Assembly (NCBI RefSeq): GCF_013374095.1
Contig: NZ_AP022672.1
Location: 62,001 to 126,000, forward strand
Length of the DNA stretch: 64,000 nt
Reading direction: 5' to 3'
DNA from: Sphingomonas sp. HMP6
Lineage (GTDB): Bacteria; Pseudomonadota; Alphaproteobacteria; Sphingomonadales; Sphingomonadaceae
This document shows positions 54,238 through 62,903 of the stretch, one piece after another. The translations under genes and the position numbers were made by a program. Under the pieces are notes generated by a model. The model was given only the letters and a program-made list of their open reading frames with translations, had not been told where the DNA came from and ran no database searches. Each line of letters starts with the position of its first letter. Position 1 is the stretch's first letter.

Positions 54238-55428
54238 ATGAACTCACTTTCTATTGCTTCGGGTGTGCAACTGGTGTCGCGACTCAAGACCTATTTCAAA
54301 ACCCGCGACTTTATTTTTCACGACGGGCGTGACCTCCAACGCTTCAGCATCGGCGGGCGGACGCAAGCCGCAGTCGCCAGCGTGGCCGCCATCACCCTGT
54401 GTTTTTCGGCTTATGGCGTGGCGCAGGCTGCGGTCGGTGCGGTCGCGCTGAGCGGGATCGTCGATGCGCCGCTCTCGCCCGAAGCCAAGGTCGCGCAGAT
54501 GCAAGTGCGCGTCAGCAAGATGCAGGCCGACGTCGCGACGATCAAGCATGCCGCGCAGGTGCGCGCCGCGCGCGTCGAACAGCGCCAGGCGCTGCTAGTG
54601 GCCGTCGTGGCGGGCAAGGCCGACGTCGCCTTGCTGTCGCGGCCGACGCCTAATATCGATCCGAAGTCCGATGCGCTCGCCGCCGATGTGGTCGCGCCGC
54701 TCAAGAAGGTCGAGCAGCAGCAGGTCGCCGTTGCGGTCCAGGCGCGCCGCGTCGCCGAGCAGCGCTTTGCTCGCGCGGTCGCGCATGTCCGCAGCCTCGG
54801 CATTGCGCCCGAACGCCTTTTGCCACAGCAGCCCGCGATGGGCGGCCCGTTCGAAGCCGCCGATAGCGCCGCTACCGAAGCCGATCTTCGCGCCGACACG
54901 CAGTTCCGCTCGTTGTTCATGACGTGGAAGAAACTCGACACGCTTGAACATGGCGTCATCGCGATTCCGTCGGCCCAGCCGGTGGATCACATGGCCTATA
55001 CCAGCAATTACGGCATCCGCTCCGACCCATTCCGTGGCACTGCTGCGATGCATGCCGGGGTCGATATTCCGGGCCCGGTTGGCACGCCGGTTTATGCCAC
55101 CGCTGATGGCGTGGTCGATCGGGCCGAGCGGTCCGGTGGGTACGGCAATTTGGTCGAGCTTGATCATGGCAAGGGTATCCAGACCCGCTACGGTCACCTT
55201 TCCAAGATTCTCGTCGAGGCGGGCACCCGCGTACGCCGCGGCCAACTGATCGCGTTGATGGGGTCGACCGGACGCTCGACCGGTCCGCATCTGCATTATG
55301 AAGTGCGGCTCGACGGGCACGCAGTGAACCCGGTGCCGTTCCTGCAAACCGCCGATTACCTGCTGGCGACACAGGACAAGTCGATCCGCGTCATCCCGAT
55401 TGGTGTCGGCGGTCCGGCAGCGGATTGA
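54238..55428 (+). CDS. M23 family peptidoglycan endopeptidase-like protein
   Basis: 396 residues. N-terminal cytoplasmic part, one membrane helix (about 47-70), a coiled-coil region rich in Ala/Val/Gln (about 85-185) and a C-terminal LytM domain: HAGVDIPGPVGTPVYATADG, YGNLVELDHGKGIQTRYGHL and GRSTGPHLHYEVR. The zinc ligands (His, Asp, and the HxH pair) are all present, so it should be an active peptidase rather than an EnvC-like activator. ATG 54238. Confidence 0.92.
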   Translation: MNSLSIASGVQLVSRLKTYFKTRDFIFHDGRDLQRFSIGGRTQAAVASVAAITLCFSAYGVAQAAVGAVALSGIVDAPLSPEAKVAQMQVRVSKMQADVATIKHAAQVRAARVEQRQALLVAVVAGKADVALLSRPTPNIDPKSDALAADVVAPLKKVEQQQVAVAVQARRVAEQRFARAVAHVRSLGIAPERLLPQQPAMGGPFEAADSAATEADLRADTQFRSLFMTWKKLDTLEHGVIAIPSAQPVDHMAYTSNYGIRSDPFRGTAAMHAGVDIPGPVGTPVYATADGVVDRAERSGGYGNLVELDHGKGIQTRYGHLSKILVEAGTRVRRGQLIALMGSTGRSTGPHLHYEVRLDGHAVNPVPFLQTADYLLATQDKSIRVIPIGVGGPAAD

Positions 55429-55472
55429 TCGGGCGCATTGCCGATAGCGTCGCAAGCGCCTATCTCTCGGAT

Positions 55473-55811
55473 ATGGCCACGCTAGCTCCCGAAATCGCTT
55501 TGACCCCCTCCGCTGCGGCGCGCGTTGCGACGATTGCGGCCAAGCAGGGTAAACCCGCGATCTTGCGCCTGTCGGTCGATGGCGGCGGATGCTCGGGCTT
55601 CCAGTACAAATTCGGCTTCGCCGATGCCATTGACAGCGACGATGCTGTTGCCGAACAGGATGGCGTGCGGCTGGTGGTTGACTCGATCAGTCTCGATCTC
55701 GTGCGCGGGTCCGCGGTCGATTATGTCGAGGAATTGGGCGGCGCGGCGTTCAAGGTGACCAACCCCAACGCCGCATCGGGTTGCGGTTGCGGTTCCAGCT
55801 TCGCGGTGTAA
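55473..55811 (+). CDS. erpA: Iron-sulfur cluster insertion protein
   Basis: 112 residues, A-type carrier (HesB/IscA family). The three ligands are Cys40 (GGGCSGFQY), Cys104 and Cys106 (SGCGCGSSF). It delivers Fe-S clusters to target proteins. ATG 55473 begins the family; the frame is open upstream to 55425. xth follows 27 bases later. Confidence 0.92.
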   Translation: MATLAPEIALTPSAAARVATIAAKQGKPAILRLSVDGGGCSGFQYKFGFADAIDSDDAVAEQDGVRLVVDSISLDLVRGSAVDYVEELGGAAFKVTNPNAASGCGCGSSFAV

Positions 55812-55838
55812 ACCGACCCGGCAACAGGGGTCGCCCAC

Positions 55839-56609
55839 GTGAAGATCGTCACCTTCAATATCAATGGCATCAAGGCACGCTTGCCGCGGCTGATCGAGTA
55901 TCTGGCCGAGCAGCAGCCCGATGTGGTGTGCCTGCAGGAACTCAAGACCAGCGACGAGACCTTTCCCGAGGATGCCATCCGCGAGGCGGGCTATGGGGCG
56001 ATCTGGCATGGGCAGAAGAGCTGGAACGGGGTTGCGGTGCTGGCCAAGGGGCAGGACCCGGTCGAGCGGCAGCGCGGGCTGGCGGGTGAGCCGGAGGACG
56101 AACACAGCCGCTATCTGGAGGCCGAGGTGAACGGGGTGACGATCGCCTCGCTTTACCTGCCCAACGGCAATCCGCAGCCGGGGCCGAAGTTCGACTATAA
56201 ATTGCGCTGGATCGACCGGCTGCGCGCGCGGGCGCTCGAGTTGCTTGCCGAGGAGACGCCGGTGGTGCTGGCGGGGGATTACAACGTTATTCCCAATGAC
56301 GACGACACCTATTCGGTCCGTGCGATGCAGGATGATGCGCTGATGCAGCCGGAAAGCCGCGCTGGCTTTCGCGCGTTGGTCGCGCAGGGCTGGACCGATG
56401 CGTTGCGCACACGGTACCCGAGCGGGGGCGTGTGGACCTTCTGGGACTATCAAGCGGGCGCGTGGCAGCGCGACGCCGGGTTCCGCATCGATCATCTATT
56501 GCTCTCGCCGATCGCGGCGGACCGGCTGGTGGATGCCGGTGTCGACAAGGACTATCGCGCGCGGGAAAAGGCGAGCGACCATGCGCCGACCTGGTGCACC
56601 TTGCGATGA
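55839..56609 (+). CDS. xth: Exodeoxyribonuclease III
   Basis: 256 residues, AP endonuclease/3'-exonuclease for base excision repair. NINGIKARLPRLIEYL, CLQELKTSDETFPEDA (catalytic Glu), AGDYNVIPNDDDTYS, RAGFRALVAQGWTDA, RIDHLLLSPI and SDHAPTW (catalytic Asp-His). GTG start. ATGA overlap with the next gene. Confidence 0.96.
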   Translation: MKIVTFNINGIKARLPRLIEYLAEQQPDVVCLQELKTSDETFPEDAIREAGYGAIWHGQKSWNGVAVLAKGQDPVERQRGLAGEPEDEHSRYLEAEVNGVTIASLYLPNGNPQPGPKFDYKLRWIDRLRARALELLAEETPVVLAGDYNVIPNDDDTYSVRAMQDDALMQPESRAGFRALVAQGWTDALRTRYPSGGVWTFWDYQAGAWQRDAGFRIDHLLLSPIAADRLVDAGVDKDYRAREKASDHAPTWCTLR

Positions 56610-57400
56610 TGCGGTGGGTCTTGGCGATCCTGCTGCTGTCGGCGGCAAGCCCGGCTTTTGCCGAGGAGCGCGATTATTGCCCGACCCGGCCGGGACTCGG
56701 CACGACGCCCTGCACGATCGCGCCGAAGCGCGTGTCGGTCGAGACCGCCCTGGTCGATTGGACGCTCGACGATCAACCCGATGCGCGCAGCGATACCGTC
56801 CTGATCGGCAACACGTTCGTGCGCGTCGGGCTCACCAACAGCATCGAGGCGCAGATCGGCTGGACGCCGTATGGCAACGTCCGCACGCGCGACAAGAACA
56901 CGCAGGCGATCGATACCGCCGGGCGCGCTGGCGACGTGACACTCGGCATGAAGGCGAACCTGCTCAATCCGGACGGAAGCAAGCTATCGATCGCGGTGCA
57001 GCCCTTCGCCACTGTGCCGGTCGGGCGCGCGCCGGTCGGGGCGGGGGATTGGGGCGCGGGCGTCGTCGTGCCGGCGACCTATGACCTTAGTGAAACGCTC
57101 AATCTTGCCAGTACGAGCGAAATCGACGCCAAGGTGGATGAGGACGGCAGCGGACGGCATTTTGCGTATTCCGAAGTGATCGGCCTTGAGGTCAAGCTGT
57201 CGAAGACGCTCTCCGCGACGATCGAGGGTCAGGTGTTGCGCGACGAGGATCCGGGCGGGAGGACGACGCAGGGCTTGGCGTCGGCATCGCTTGCCTGGTC
57301 GGCGCAGGACGATCTGCAACTGGACGTTGGCGCTGTCGCGGGGCTCAATCGCGCGGCACCTGATGTTGAACTCTATCTAGGCGTTTCGCGGCGCTTCTAG
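56606..57400 (+). CDS. Outer membrane beta-barrel-like exported protein
   Basis: 264 residues. Signal peptide MMRWVLAILLLSAASPAFA, then alternating beta segments (ETALVDWTLDDQ, VRVGLTNSIEAQIGWTPY, GDVTLGMKANLLNPDG, LSIAVQPFATVPVG) and a terminal aromatic (LYLGVSRRF), typical of an outer membrane barrel. It resembles the MetA-pathway phenol degradation-like family, a barrel group of unknown substrate. Two in-frame ATGs overlap the xth stop. Confidence 0.82.
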   Translation: MMRWVLAILLLSAASPAFAEERDYCPTRPGLGTTPCTIAPKRVSVETALVDWTLDDQPDARSDTVLIGNTFVRVGLTNSIEAQIGWTPYGNVRTRDKNTQAIDTAGRAGDVTLGMKANLLNPDGSKLSIAVQPFATVPVGRAPVGAGDWGAGVVVPATYDLSETLNLASTSEIDAKVDEDGSGRHFAYSEVIGLEVKLSKTLSATIEGQVLRDEDPGGRTTQGLASASLAWSAQDDLQLDVGAVAGLNRAAPDVELYLGVSRRF

Positions 57401-57424
57401 GCCGATGCGCCACGCCGCGAAATG

Positions 57425-57560
57425 GTGCCATGCGCCGAGCATTGGTACATTTTACCATTCATTATTGGTTCAAGAATCTTGCTAAGATACTCACATATAA
57501 AGTTTTAGGTGTTTGGCATGACTAATGCACTAGGACAGTAGCGGGGCGAGACGCCACCGC
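57425..57560. other. A/T-rich leader before small exported protein
   Basis: The stretch from 57440 to 57530 is clearly A/T-richer than its surroundings (ATTATTGG, CATATAAAG), and a small TGGTA-CATTT-TACCA hairpin lies at its start. It probably holds the promoter of the 57582 gene, but I cannot place -35 and -10 boxes with usual spacing. Confidence 0.35.
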
Positions 57561-57581
57561 GAGCTTTCTTAGGAGGACAGC

Positions 57582-57839
57582 ATGACCAAGTTTCTGATGA
57601 TGACCGCAGCCGCGGTACTGAGCGTCGCCACCTCGCCCGTTATCGCGCGCGAAGCCCGCCCGGCCGCAGCGCCGACCACCGAGGCACCACAGGCCGCTCC
57701 AACCGGCGCGCGCGTTGCAACGTCGAAGACCAAATATTGCATTGTCGATACGGTCACCGGGTCGCGCATTCCGGTCAAGACCTGCAAGACGCGCGGCGAA
57801 TGGCTGGATCGCGGCTTTGATCCGCTCGCCAACAACTAA
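57582..57839 (+). CDS. Small exported protein, unknown
   Basis: 85 residues. Signal peptide MTKFLMMTAAAVLSVATSPVIA, an Ala/Pro linker and a 35-residue conserved-looking end: KYCIVDTVTGSRIPVKTC and KTRGEWLDRGFDPLANN, with two Cys that could pair. Similar small proteins are common in sphingomonads; function unknown. A near-ideal AGGAGG precedes the ATG, suggesting strong translation. Confidence 0.83.
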   Translation: MTKFLMMTAAAVLSVATSPVIAREARPAAAPTTEAPQAAPTGARVATSKTKYCIVDTVTGSRIPVKTCKTRGEWLDRGFDPLANN

Positions 57840-57889
57840 GCCTGGGGCGGTGCTGCGTTCACCCGCGGCACCGCCACCTTGTTGACGCG

Positions 57890-59053
57890 TCACAGCGCTT
57901 TTTCGAAGATCCAGTACCGCTTGTTGATGTCGCAGCCGATCGCCTCGGCAATCGAGTTCATTCCTTGATTATCGTCGAGGATCCAGCCGATTTCGCCGCG
58001 CGTTGCGCCGTAATGAGCGACCGATGCGTCCTTGATCTGCTGGATCAGCATGAAGGCGAGCTGGCTCGCCAGACGCGATGATTGCAGGTCCTTCAATACC
58101 CCCATCAACGGGACACGCATCGTCTTTACCCGCGGCCTGCGCAGCCACAGCAGCAGTTTCGCCCAGCCGAAGGGCAAGAGATTGCCCTTTAGCGGCATGA
58201 TCGCTTCGTTGAGATCGGGGAGCGTGATCATGAATGCGACGGGTTTGCCGTCGAGTTCGGCGATGCGGATCAGATCGTTGAACACGATCGGCTTCAACTT
58301 TACCCCGACATCGGCAATCTCGGGCGGGGTGAGCGGCACGAAACCCCAATTGTCGGACCAGGCATCATTCAGGATCGCGAGGATCGTCGCGGCTTCCTCA
58401 TCAAATTTGGTCTTGTCGACTTGTCGGATGCGGATGCGCGGATTCTTGTCGCCCGACGCGATGATCCGCTGAAGCAGCGGTACGAAATCCTTGGTGATGT
58501 CGAGTTCATAGGTCACCAATTCCTTGACCTTGTGATAGCCCGCCGCCTCGATCCAGTGGCGATATTCGGGCTTGGCGTGGCCCATCATGATCGTGGGGGG
58601 ATGATCGTAGCCCTCGACCAATAGCCCCGGTTCCTCCCAGATCGACATGCTGATCGGCCCAAGCACGCGGTTCATGCCCTGGTCGCGCAGCCAGCCTTCC
58701 GCCGCCGTGATCAAGGTGCTGGCGGTCTCCGCATCCTCGGCGTCGAACAGGCCGAATTGTCCGCAGCCCGGGCCGAAACCCTTGGCCGGGTCCATCGTCA
58801 GCGCGAGCGTATCGATATGCGCGGAGATCCGCCCGACGACCGTGCCGCCGCGCTCGGCCAGGAACAGTTGGGCCTTGGCATGACTGAACCAGCCATTCTT
58901 CTCTGGGGTGATCAGCCCGAGCGCCTCGCCCTTCAGCGGAGGCACCCAGTTGGGATCGTTCTTGTAAAGGCGAAAGGGCAAATCGATGAAGCGCTTGCGA
59001 TCGGCCTTGTTGTCGATCGGGCGGATGGAAAGCGGAGCAATAGCCACGGGCAC
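57890..59053 (-). CDS. GNAT-fold acyltransferase-like protein
   Basis: 387 residues. N-terminal SIRPIDNKADRKRFIDLPFR and LYKNDPNWVPPLKGE, a GNAT-like middle (AQLFLAERGGTVVGRISAHI) and a C-terminal half with RGEIGWILDDNQGMNSIAEA and KRYWIFEKAL. This family is usually annotated only as N-acetyltransferase; the substrate is unknown. GTG 59053 start. Divergent from the desaturase gene. Confidence 0.8.
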   Translation of the reverse strand: MPVAIAPLSIRPIDNKADRKRFIDLPFRLYKNDPNWVPPLKGEALGLITPEKNGWFSHAKAQLFLAERGGTVVGRISAHIDTLALTMDPAKGFGPGCGQFGLFDAEDAETASTLITAAEGWLRDQGMNRVLGPISMSIWEEPGLLVEGYDHPPTIMMGHAKPEYRHWIEAAGYHKVKELVTYELDITKDFVPLLQRIIASGDKNPRIRIRQVDKTKFDEEAATILAILNDAWSDNWGFVPLTPPEIADVGVKLKPIVFNDLIRIAELDGKPVAFMITLPDLNEAIMPLKGNLLPFGWAKLLLWLRRPRVKTMRVPLMGVLKDLQSSRLASQLAFMLIQQIKDASVAHYGATRGEIGWILDDNQGMNSIAEAIGCDINKRYWIFEKAL

Positions 59054-59182
59054 GGTACCTCAAAGAAAGTGCCGGACACGTCCCGCGTGGGCGCGCTGCT
59101 GTCAAGCGGGCGCCGCGCGGGCGGCGGGTATGTGGCCCCGACACCCCTTTCGCTGCCACCGTCTAGCCACTATCTTCTTGCA

Positions 59183-60298
59183 ATGCCCCATTCCATGGAC
59201 ACTTCGCTAACCTTCGAGCGGCGCGACGCCGCCTCCGCTGGAGACGCTCCGCGCGTCCGCTTGTCGAGCATCGCCGACGACAAGGCGATGCTGCGCGCCG
59301 CCGCCGAACTGACGCGCGACCTGAACCCGCCGCGCGCCGCGATCTATTGGACCGACCTGCTGCTGTCAGCCGGGATCGGCTATGCCGCGCTCGCGCTTGC
59401 GATGACGCTGCCGTCGGTTGGCTGGGCAATCGTGGCGGGTGTGGTAGCGGTGCTGGCGCTGTACCGCGCGGGCAGCTTCATCCACGAAGTCACGCATATC
59501 CGGCACGCCTCCCTGCCGGGTTTTCGTTTGGGGTGGAATGTGATCGCGGGCATCCCGCTGCTGGTGCCGAGCTTTATGTACGAAGGCGTCCACAACCTCC
59601 ACCACGCACGCACGCGCTATGGCACGAGCGAGGACCCGGAATATCTGCCGCTCGCTTCGATGAAGCCGTGGACGTTGCCGCTGTTCATCCTGACCTCGAT
59701 CCTTGCGCCGTTCGCGTTGATCGTGCGCTACGGCGTGCTGACGCCGCTGTCGCTGATCGTGCCGGGGATGCACCGCGTGCTGGTCGAGCGCTATTCGTCG
59801 CTGTCGATCAACCCCGCCTTCCGGCGTCGTATGCCGGAGGGCGAGGCGGCGCGGTTGTGGCTGTGGCTTGAGGGCGCATGCAGCGTCTGGGCGGTCACGC
59901 TGATCGTGCTGATCGCGACGGGCGTGTTCCCGCTGCGAATGGTGGCGATCGCGATGGTGATCACGTCGGGCGTGTACGTGCTCAACCAGATTCGCACGCT
60001 GGTCGCGCATCTCTGGGACAATCACGAGGGTGAGGCGATGAGCGTTACCGCGCAATATCTCGACACGGTAAACGTGCCTCCGCCGGCCTTCCTGCCGGTG
60101 CTGTGGGCGCCGGTGGGCTTGCGCTATCACGCGCTGCACCATTTGCTGCCGGGCCTGCCGTATCATTCGCTGGCGGAGGCGCATCGGCGCTTGTCGAAGG
60201 CGCTCGGGACCGAATCGCCGTATCACACGGCTAGTTATCCGGGGTTGCCGGGGCTGGTGACGCGGTTAGTGCGATCGACGATGGGGTCGCGTGCATAG
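59183..60298 (+). CDS. Fatty acid desaturase family protein
   Basis: 371 residues, membrane di-iron enzyme. Three histidine boxes: HEVTHIRH, HNLHHARTRYG and HALHHLLPGLPYH, with four to six membrane helices (LLLSAGIGYAALALAMTLPS, GWAIVAGVVAVLALY, LPLFILTSILAPFALIV). It should insert a double bond or hydroxyl into an acyl chain. The start at 59183 is preferred; the long frame upstream is a shadow. Substrate not deducible. Confidence 0.88.
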   Translation: MPHSMDTSLTFERRDAASAGDAPRVRLSSIADDKAMLRAAAELTRDLNPPRAAIYWTDLLLSAGIGYAALALAMTLPSVGWAIVAGVVAVLALYRAGSFIHEVTHIRHASLPGFRLGWNVIAGIPLLVPSFMYEGVHNLHHARTRYGTSEDPEYLPLASMKPWTLPLFILTSILAPFALIVRYGVLTPLSLIVPGMHRVLVERYSSLSINPAFRRRMPEGEAARLWLWLEGACSVWAVTLIVLIATGVFPLRMVAIAMVITSGVYVLNQIRTLVAHLWDNHEGEAMSVTAQYLDTVNVPPPAFLPVLWAPVGLRYHALHHLLPGLPYHSLAEAHRRLSKALGTESPYHTASYPGLPGLVTRLVRSTMGSRA

Positions 60299-60310
60299 GA
60301 TGCAACGCGG

Positions 60311-60514
60311 CTAGCGCATTGGCAGGTCGATCTTCACAGCGTGCGTTTCGATTGGGATTGTCACAAAGACCGCTATCGCCACCACAAAAAGTACGCCGAC
60401 GGTCGCCATGAGGTACGAGCGACGGCGAAAATCGCGGATCGTCTGAACGACGCAGTATACCCACGCCATTAGCAACACGATTGCTTGCAGCATTTGCGCT
60501 GTCGCCATCGTCAT
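60311..60514 (-). CDS. Small two-helix membrane protein coupled to lptG
   Basis: 67 residues with two membrane helices (AQMLQAIVLLMAWVYCVVQT and YLMATVGVLFVVAIAVFVTI) joined by a basic loop (RDFRRRSY). The ATG shares ATGA with the lptG stop, a strong sign that it is a real, translationally coupled gene. No known family; a role near the LPS exporter is inferred only from coupling. Confidence 0.68.
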   Translation of the reverse strand: MTMATAQMLQAIVLLMAWVYCVVQTIRDFRRRSYLMATVGVLFVVAIAVFVTIPIETHAVKIDLPMR

Positions 60515-61608
60515 TCTTCGGTCCGGATCAGCACCGCTTCGCCGATCATGAAGAACAGCAGGAACGGTGCCCAGGCCGCGAGGAAGGGCGGGTAGGCTCC
60601 CAAATTGCCCATCGCCAGCGCGAAATTGTCGGCGACGAAGTAGAGAAACCCCAGCATCATCCCGATGACGGCGCGGACAAACAGCTTGCCTGAGCGGGCC
60701 AGCCCGAACGCCGCAACCGCGCCGAGCAGCGGCATCAGGATCGAGGAGAGCGGTCCCGACAGTTTGTGCCACATCGCGCCCTCCAGCGCCTTGGTCGGGC
60801 GGCCCCCAGCCTTCAGATCGGCGATCGCGGAACGCAGCGCCATGAAGGACAAGCCATTGGGATCGACGGTCGCGAGTGTGAATTGATCGGGGCGCACCCC
60901 GGCGGCAATGACGGTTTCGCCGACCGGTGTCAGCTTTCCGCTCGCCACATCGAAGCGCGTCGCCGGGGCGACTTTCCAGCCGTTTCCTTGCCGCACGCCG
61001 TTCTTCGCGGTCACGATCGCGACGAGGTTGCCGCCCGTGCGATCGAACAAGGTGATGCCGCCCAGCTTCGTCTGGTCGCCACGTCCGCGGACCTGATCGA
61101 CTTGCAGCAGATCGTCGCCGTTGCGCACCCACACGTTGCTGCGGTCACCGCGATCGACCGGCACCGGGCCGTATGCCAGCTTTTGCCACTGGTCGAGCGT
61201 TGCGGTGGCGCGGCTGACGATGCGTTCATTGAAGGTGAAGGAGATCATCGCGACGCCGAGCGCAGTGATCAGCAGCGGGGCAAGGACCTGGTGTGCCGAC
61301 AGGCCCGACGCCTTCAGCGCAATAACTTCGCTATTTTGATTGAGCGTCGACAGCGTCACGATCGTGCCGAGCAACACCGAAAAGGGCAGGAATTGCGCGA
61401 CGATCTCGGGGATGCGCAGCGACAGGTAGCGCAGGATTTCGGGCTGGCCGTTACCAGGCCGCGCGAGAATGTGCCCCGATTCGGTCAGCAGGTCGAGCGC
61501 TTGAAGAATCAGCACCAGCATCGCGAGCACCGCGAAGGTGCGCACCAGGAACATCTTGCCCATGTAGAGCGAGACGGTCCGCGATGGAAACAGTTCGAAC
61601 GAGATCAT
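60511..61608 (-). CDS. lptG: LPS export ABC transporter permease LptG
   Basis: 365 residues. Six membrane helices in two groups with a periplasmic jellyroll-like domain between. Family parts: LVLILQALDLLTESGHILA, FLPFSVLLGTIVTLSTLNQN-SEVIALKASG and LMPLLGAVAAFGLARSGK. With LptF and LptB it pulls LPS from the inner membrane. Order lptF-lptG with ATGA overlap. LptG call rests on position and C-terminal features; both proteins are YjgP/YjgQ family. Confidence 0.93.
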   Translation of the reverse strand: MISFELFPSRTVSLYMGKMFLVRTFAVLAMLVLILQALDLLTESGHILARPGNGQPEILRYLSLRIPEIVAQFLPFSVLLGTIVTLSTLNQNSEVIALKASGLSAHQVLAPLLITALGVAMISFTFNERIVSRATATLDQWQKLAYGPVPVDRGDRSNVWVRNGDDLLQVDQVRGRGDQTKLGGITLFDRTGGNLVAIVTAKNGVRQGNGWKVAPATRFDVASGKLTPVGETVIAAGVRPDQFTLATVDPNGLSFMALRSAIADLKAGGRPTKALEGAMWHKLSGPLSSILMPLLGAVAAFGLARSGKLFVRAVIGMMLGFLYFVADNFALAMGNLGAYPPFLAAWAPFLLFFMIGEAVLIRTEE

Positions 61609-62804
61609 GCCGCGGGGCTCTTGTCACGCCGCCACGGCAGCAATTTCACGATCAGCTTGCTGAGCTTCGAAAAGACGCGTTCAAGTGCGCCGATCGGCTG
61701 TCCGCCGGGCACATAAGCGATGGTGTAATACATCCACAGCGTGAGGCCCGCAAAGACCGCGAACGGGATCCAGATCGCCAGGAACGGGTCGATCTTGCCG
61801 AGGCCGCCGACAGCCTGCGCATATTCGTTCACCTTGTGATAGGCGACGATCATCACGATCGCGAGGAACACGCCGAGTGCCGAGGTCGAGCGTTTGGGCG
61901 GCACGCCGAGCGCGAGTGCAAGCAGCGGCAGCAGCAGGATCGACAGGACCTCCGCCGTGCGGAAATTGAAGGCCGCCTGACTGGTCGCGCGGGCTTCCTT
62001 GCTGGCGCCGCGGTCGCCGCCGATGCGGACGAGTTCGGGCAGCGTGCGCTCCAGATTCTCCGCACCGCGCATCCGGAAATTCTCGGTCTTGGGCAGCGGG
62101 ATCGGGAGATCGTTGATGCTGAAGCGCAGCACGCGCGGCGTCGTGACAGTCGCCTCGGTGCGGATCAACGTGCCGTCGGTGAGGCGGAAGATGATCTCGT
62201 CGGGGTTGTCGGTCGCGAAGAACTGGCCGCTGGCGGCGGTGACTGCGATCGACCCGCCCTTGCCATCGTCGCGGCGCAGGAAAATGCCCGACAGGCGACG
62301 CCCGGAATCATGGCTCTGCTCGATGCGCAGCGTCATGTCCTTGCCGAAATGCGTAAACTCGCCGACCTTGATCGACGCGCCGAGCGCGCCGGTGCGGAGT
62401 TCGAAGCGCAGCTTTTCGTAGTTGAAGCGCGCCTCGGGCTGGACGAACCCGACGATCGCGAGATTGACGGCGCCGAGCGTGAGCGCGAAGAGGTAGGGCA
62501 CGTAGAGCATGCGCGTGTAGCTCATGCCGACTGCGCGCATCACATCGAGTTCGGACGAGGTGGCAAGTTTGCGGAAGGCGAGCAGCGTGCCGAGCAGCAA
62601 GCCGACCGGAATGCCCAGGCCGAAATATTCGGGCAGCAAATTCGCCAGCATCCGCCACACCACGCTGACGGGGCCGCCTTCGGTGGCGACGAAATCGAAC
62701 AAGCGCAGCATGCGATCGAGCACCAGCAGCATCGCGAAGATGACCAGGGTCGAAAACAGCGGCACCGCGATCAGCCGGGCCATGTAGCGGTCGATGGATT
62801 TCAT
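61605..62804 (-). CDS. lptF: LPS export ABC transporter permease LptF
   Basis: 399 residues. YjgP/YjgQ family: MKSIDRYMARLIAVPLFSTL, LLLGTLLAFRKLATSSELDV-MRAVGMSY, and a C-terminal helix set (SILLLPLLALALGVPPKRS). It forms the LptF-LptG heterodimer. The C-terminus ends in a basic tail (KLLPWRRDKSPAA). The first gene of the minus-strand lptF-lptG-small ORF unit. Confidence 0.93.
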   Translation of the reverse strand: MKSIDRYMARLIAVPLFSTLVIFAMLLVLDRMLRLFDFVATEGGPVSVVWRMLANLLPEYFGLGIPVGLLLGTLLAFRKLATSSELDVMRAVGMSYTRMLYVPYLFALTLGAVNLAIVGFVQPEARFNYEKLRFELRTGALGASIKVGEFTHFGKDMTLRIEQSHDSGRRLSGIFLRRDDGKGGSIAVTAASGQFFATDNPDEIIFRLTDGTLIRTEATVTTPRVLRFSINDLPIPLPKTENFRMRGAENLERTLPELVRIGGDRGASKEARATSQAAFNFRTAEVLSILLLPLLALALGVPPKRSTSALGVFLAIVMIVAYHKVNEYAQAVGGLGKIDPFLAIWIPFAVFAGLTLWMYYTIAYVPGGQPIGALERVFSKLSKLIVKLLPWRRDKSPAA

Positions 62805-62903
62805 GAGCGTGCGGGGAGGGCGTCCGGCCGGAGGGGAGGGCGTAAGACGGCGGGCGCCGTTGTGCCGCTATATCCGGGTGAGGCGGTTTCGTCAGCTACC
62901 AAA

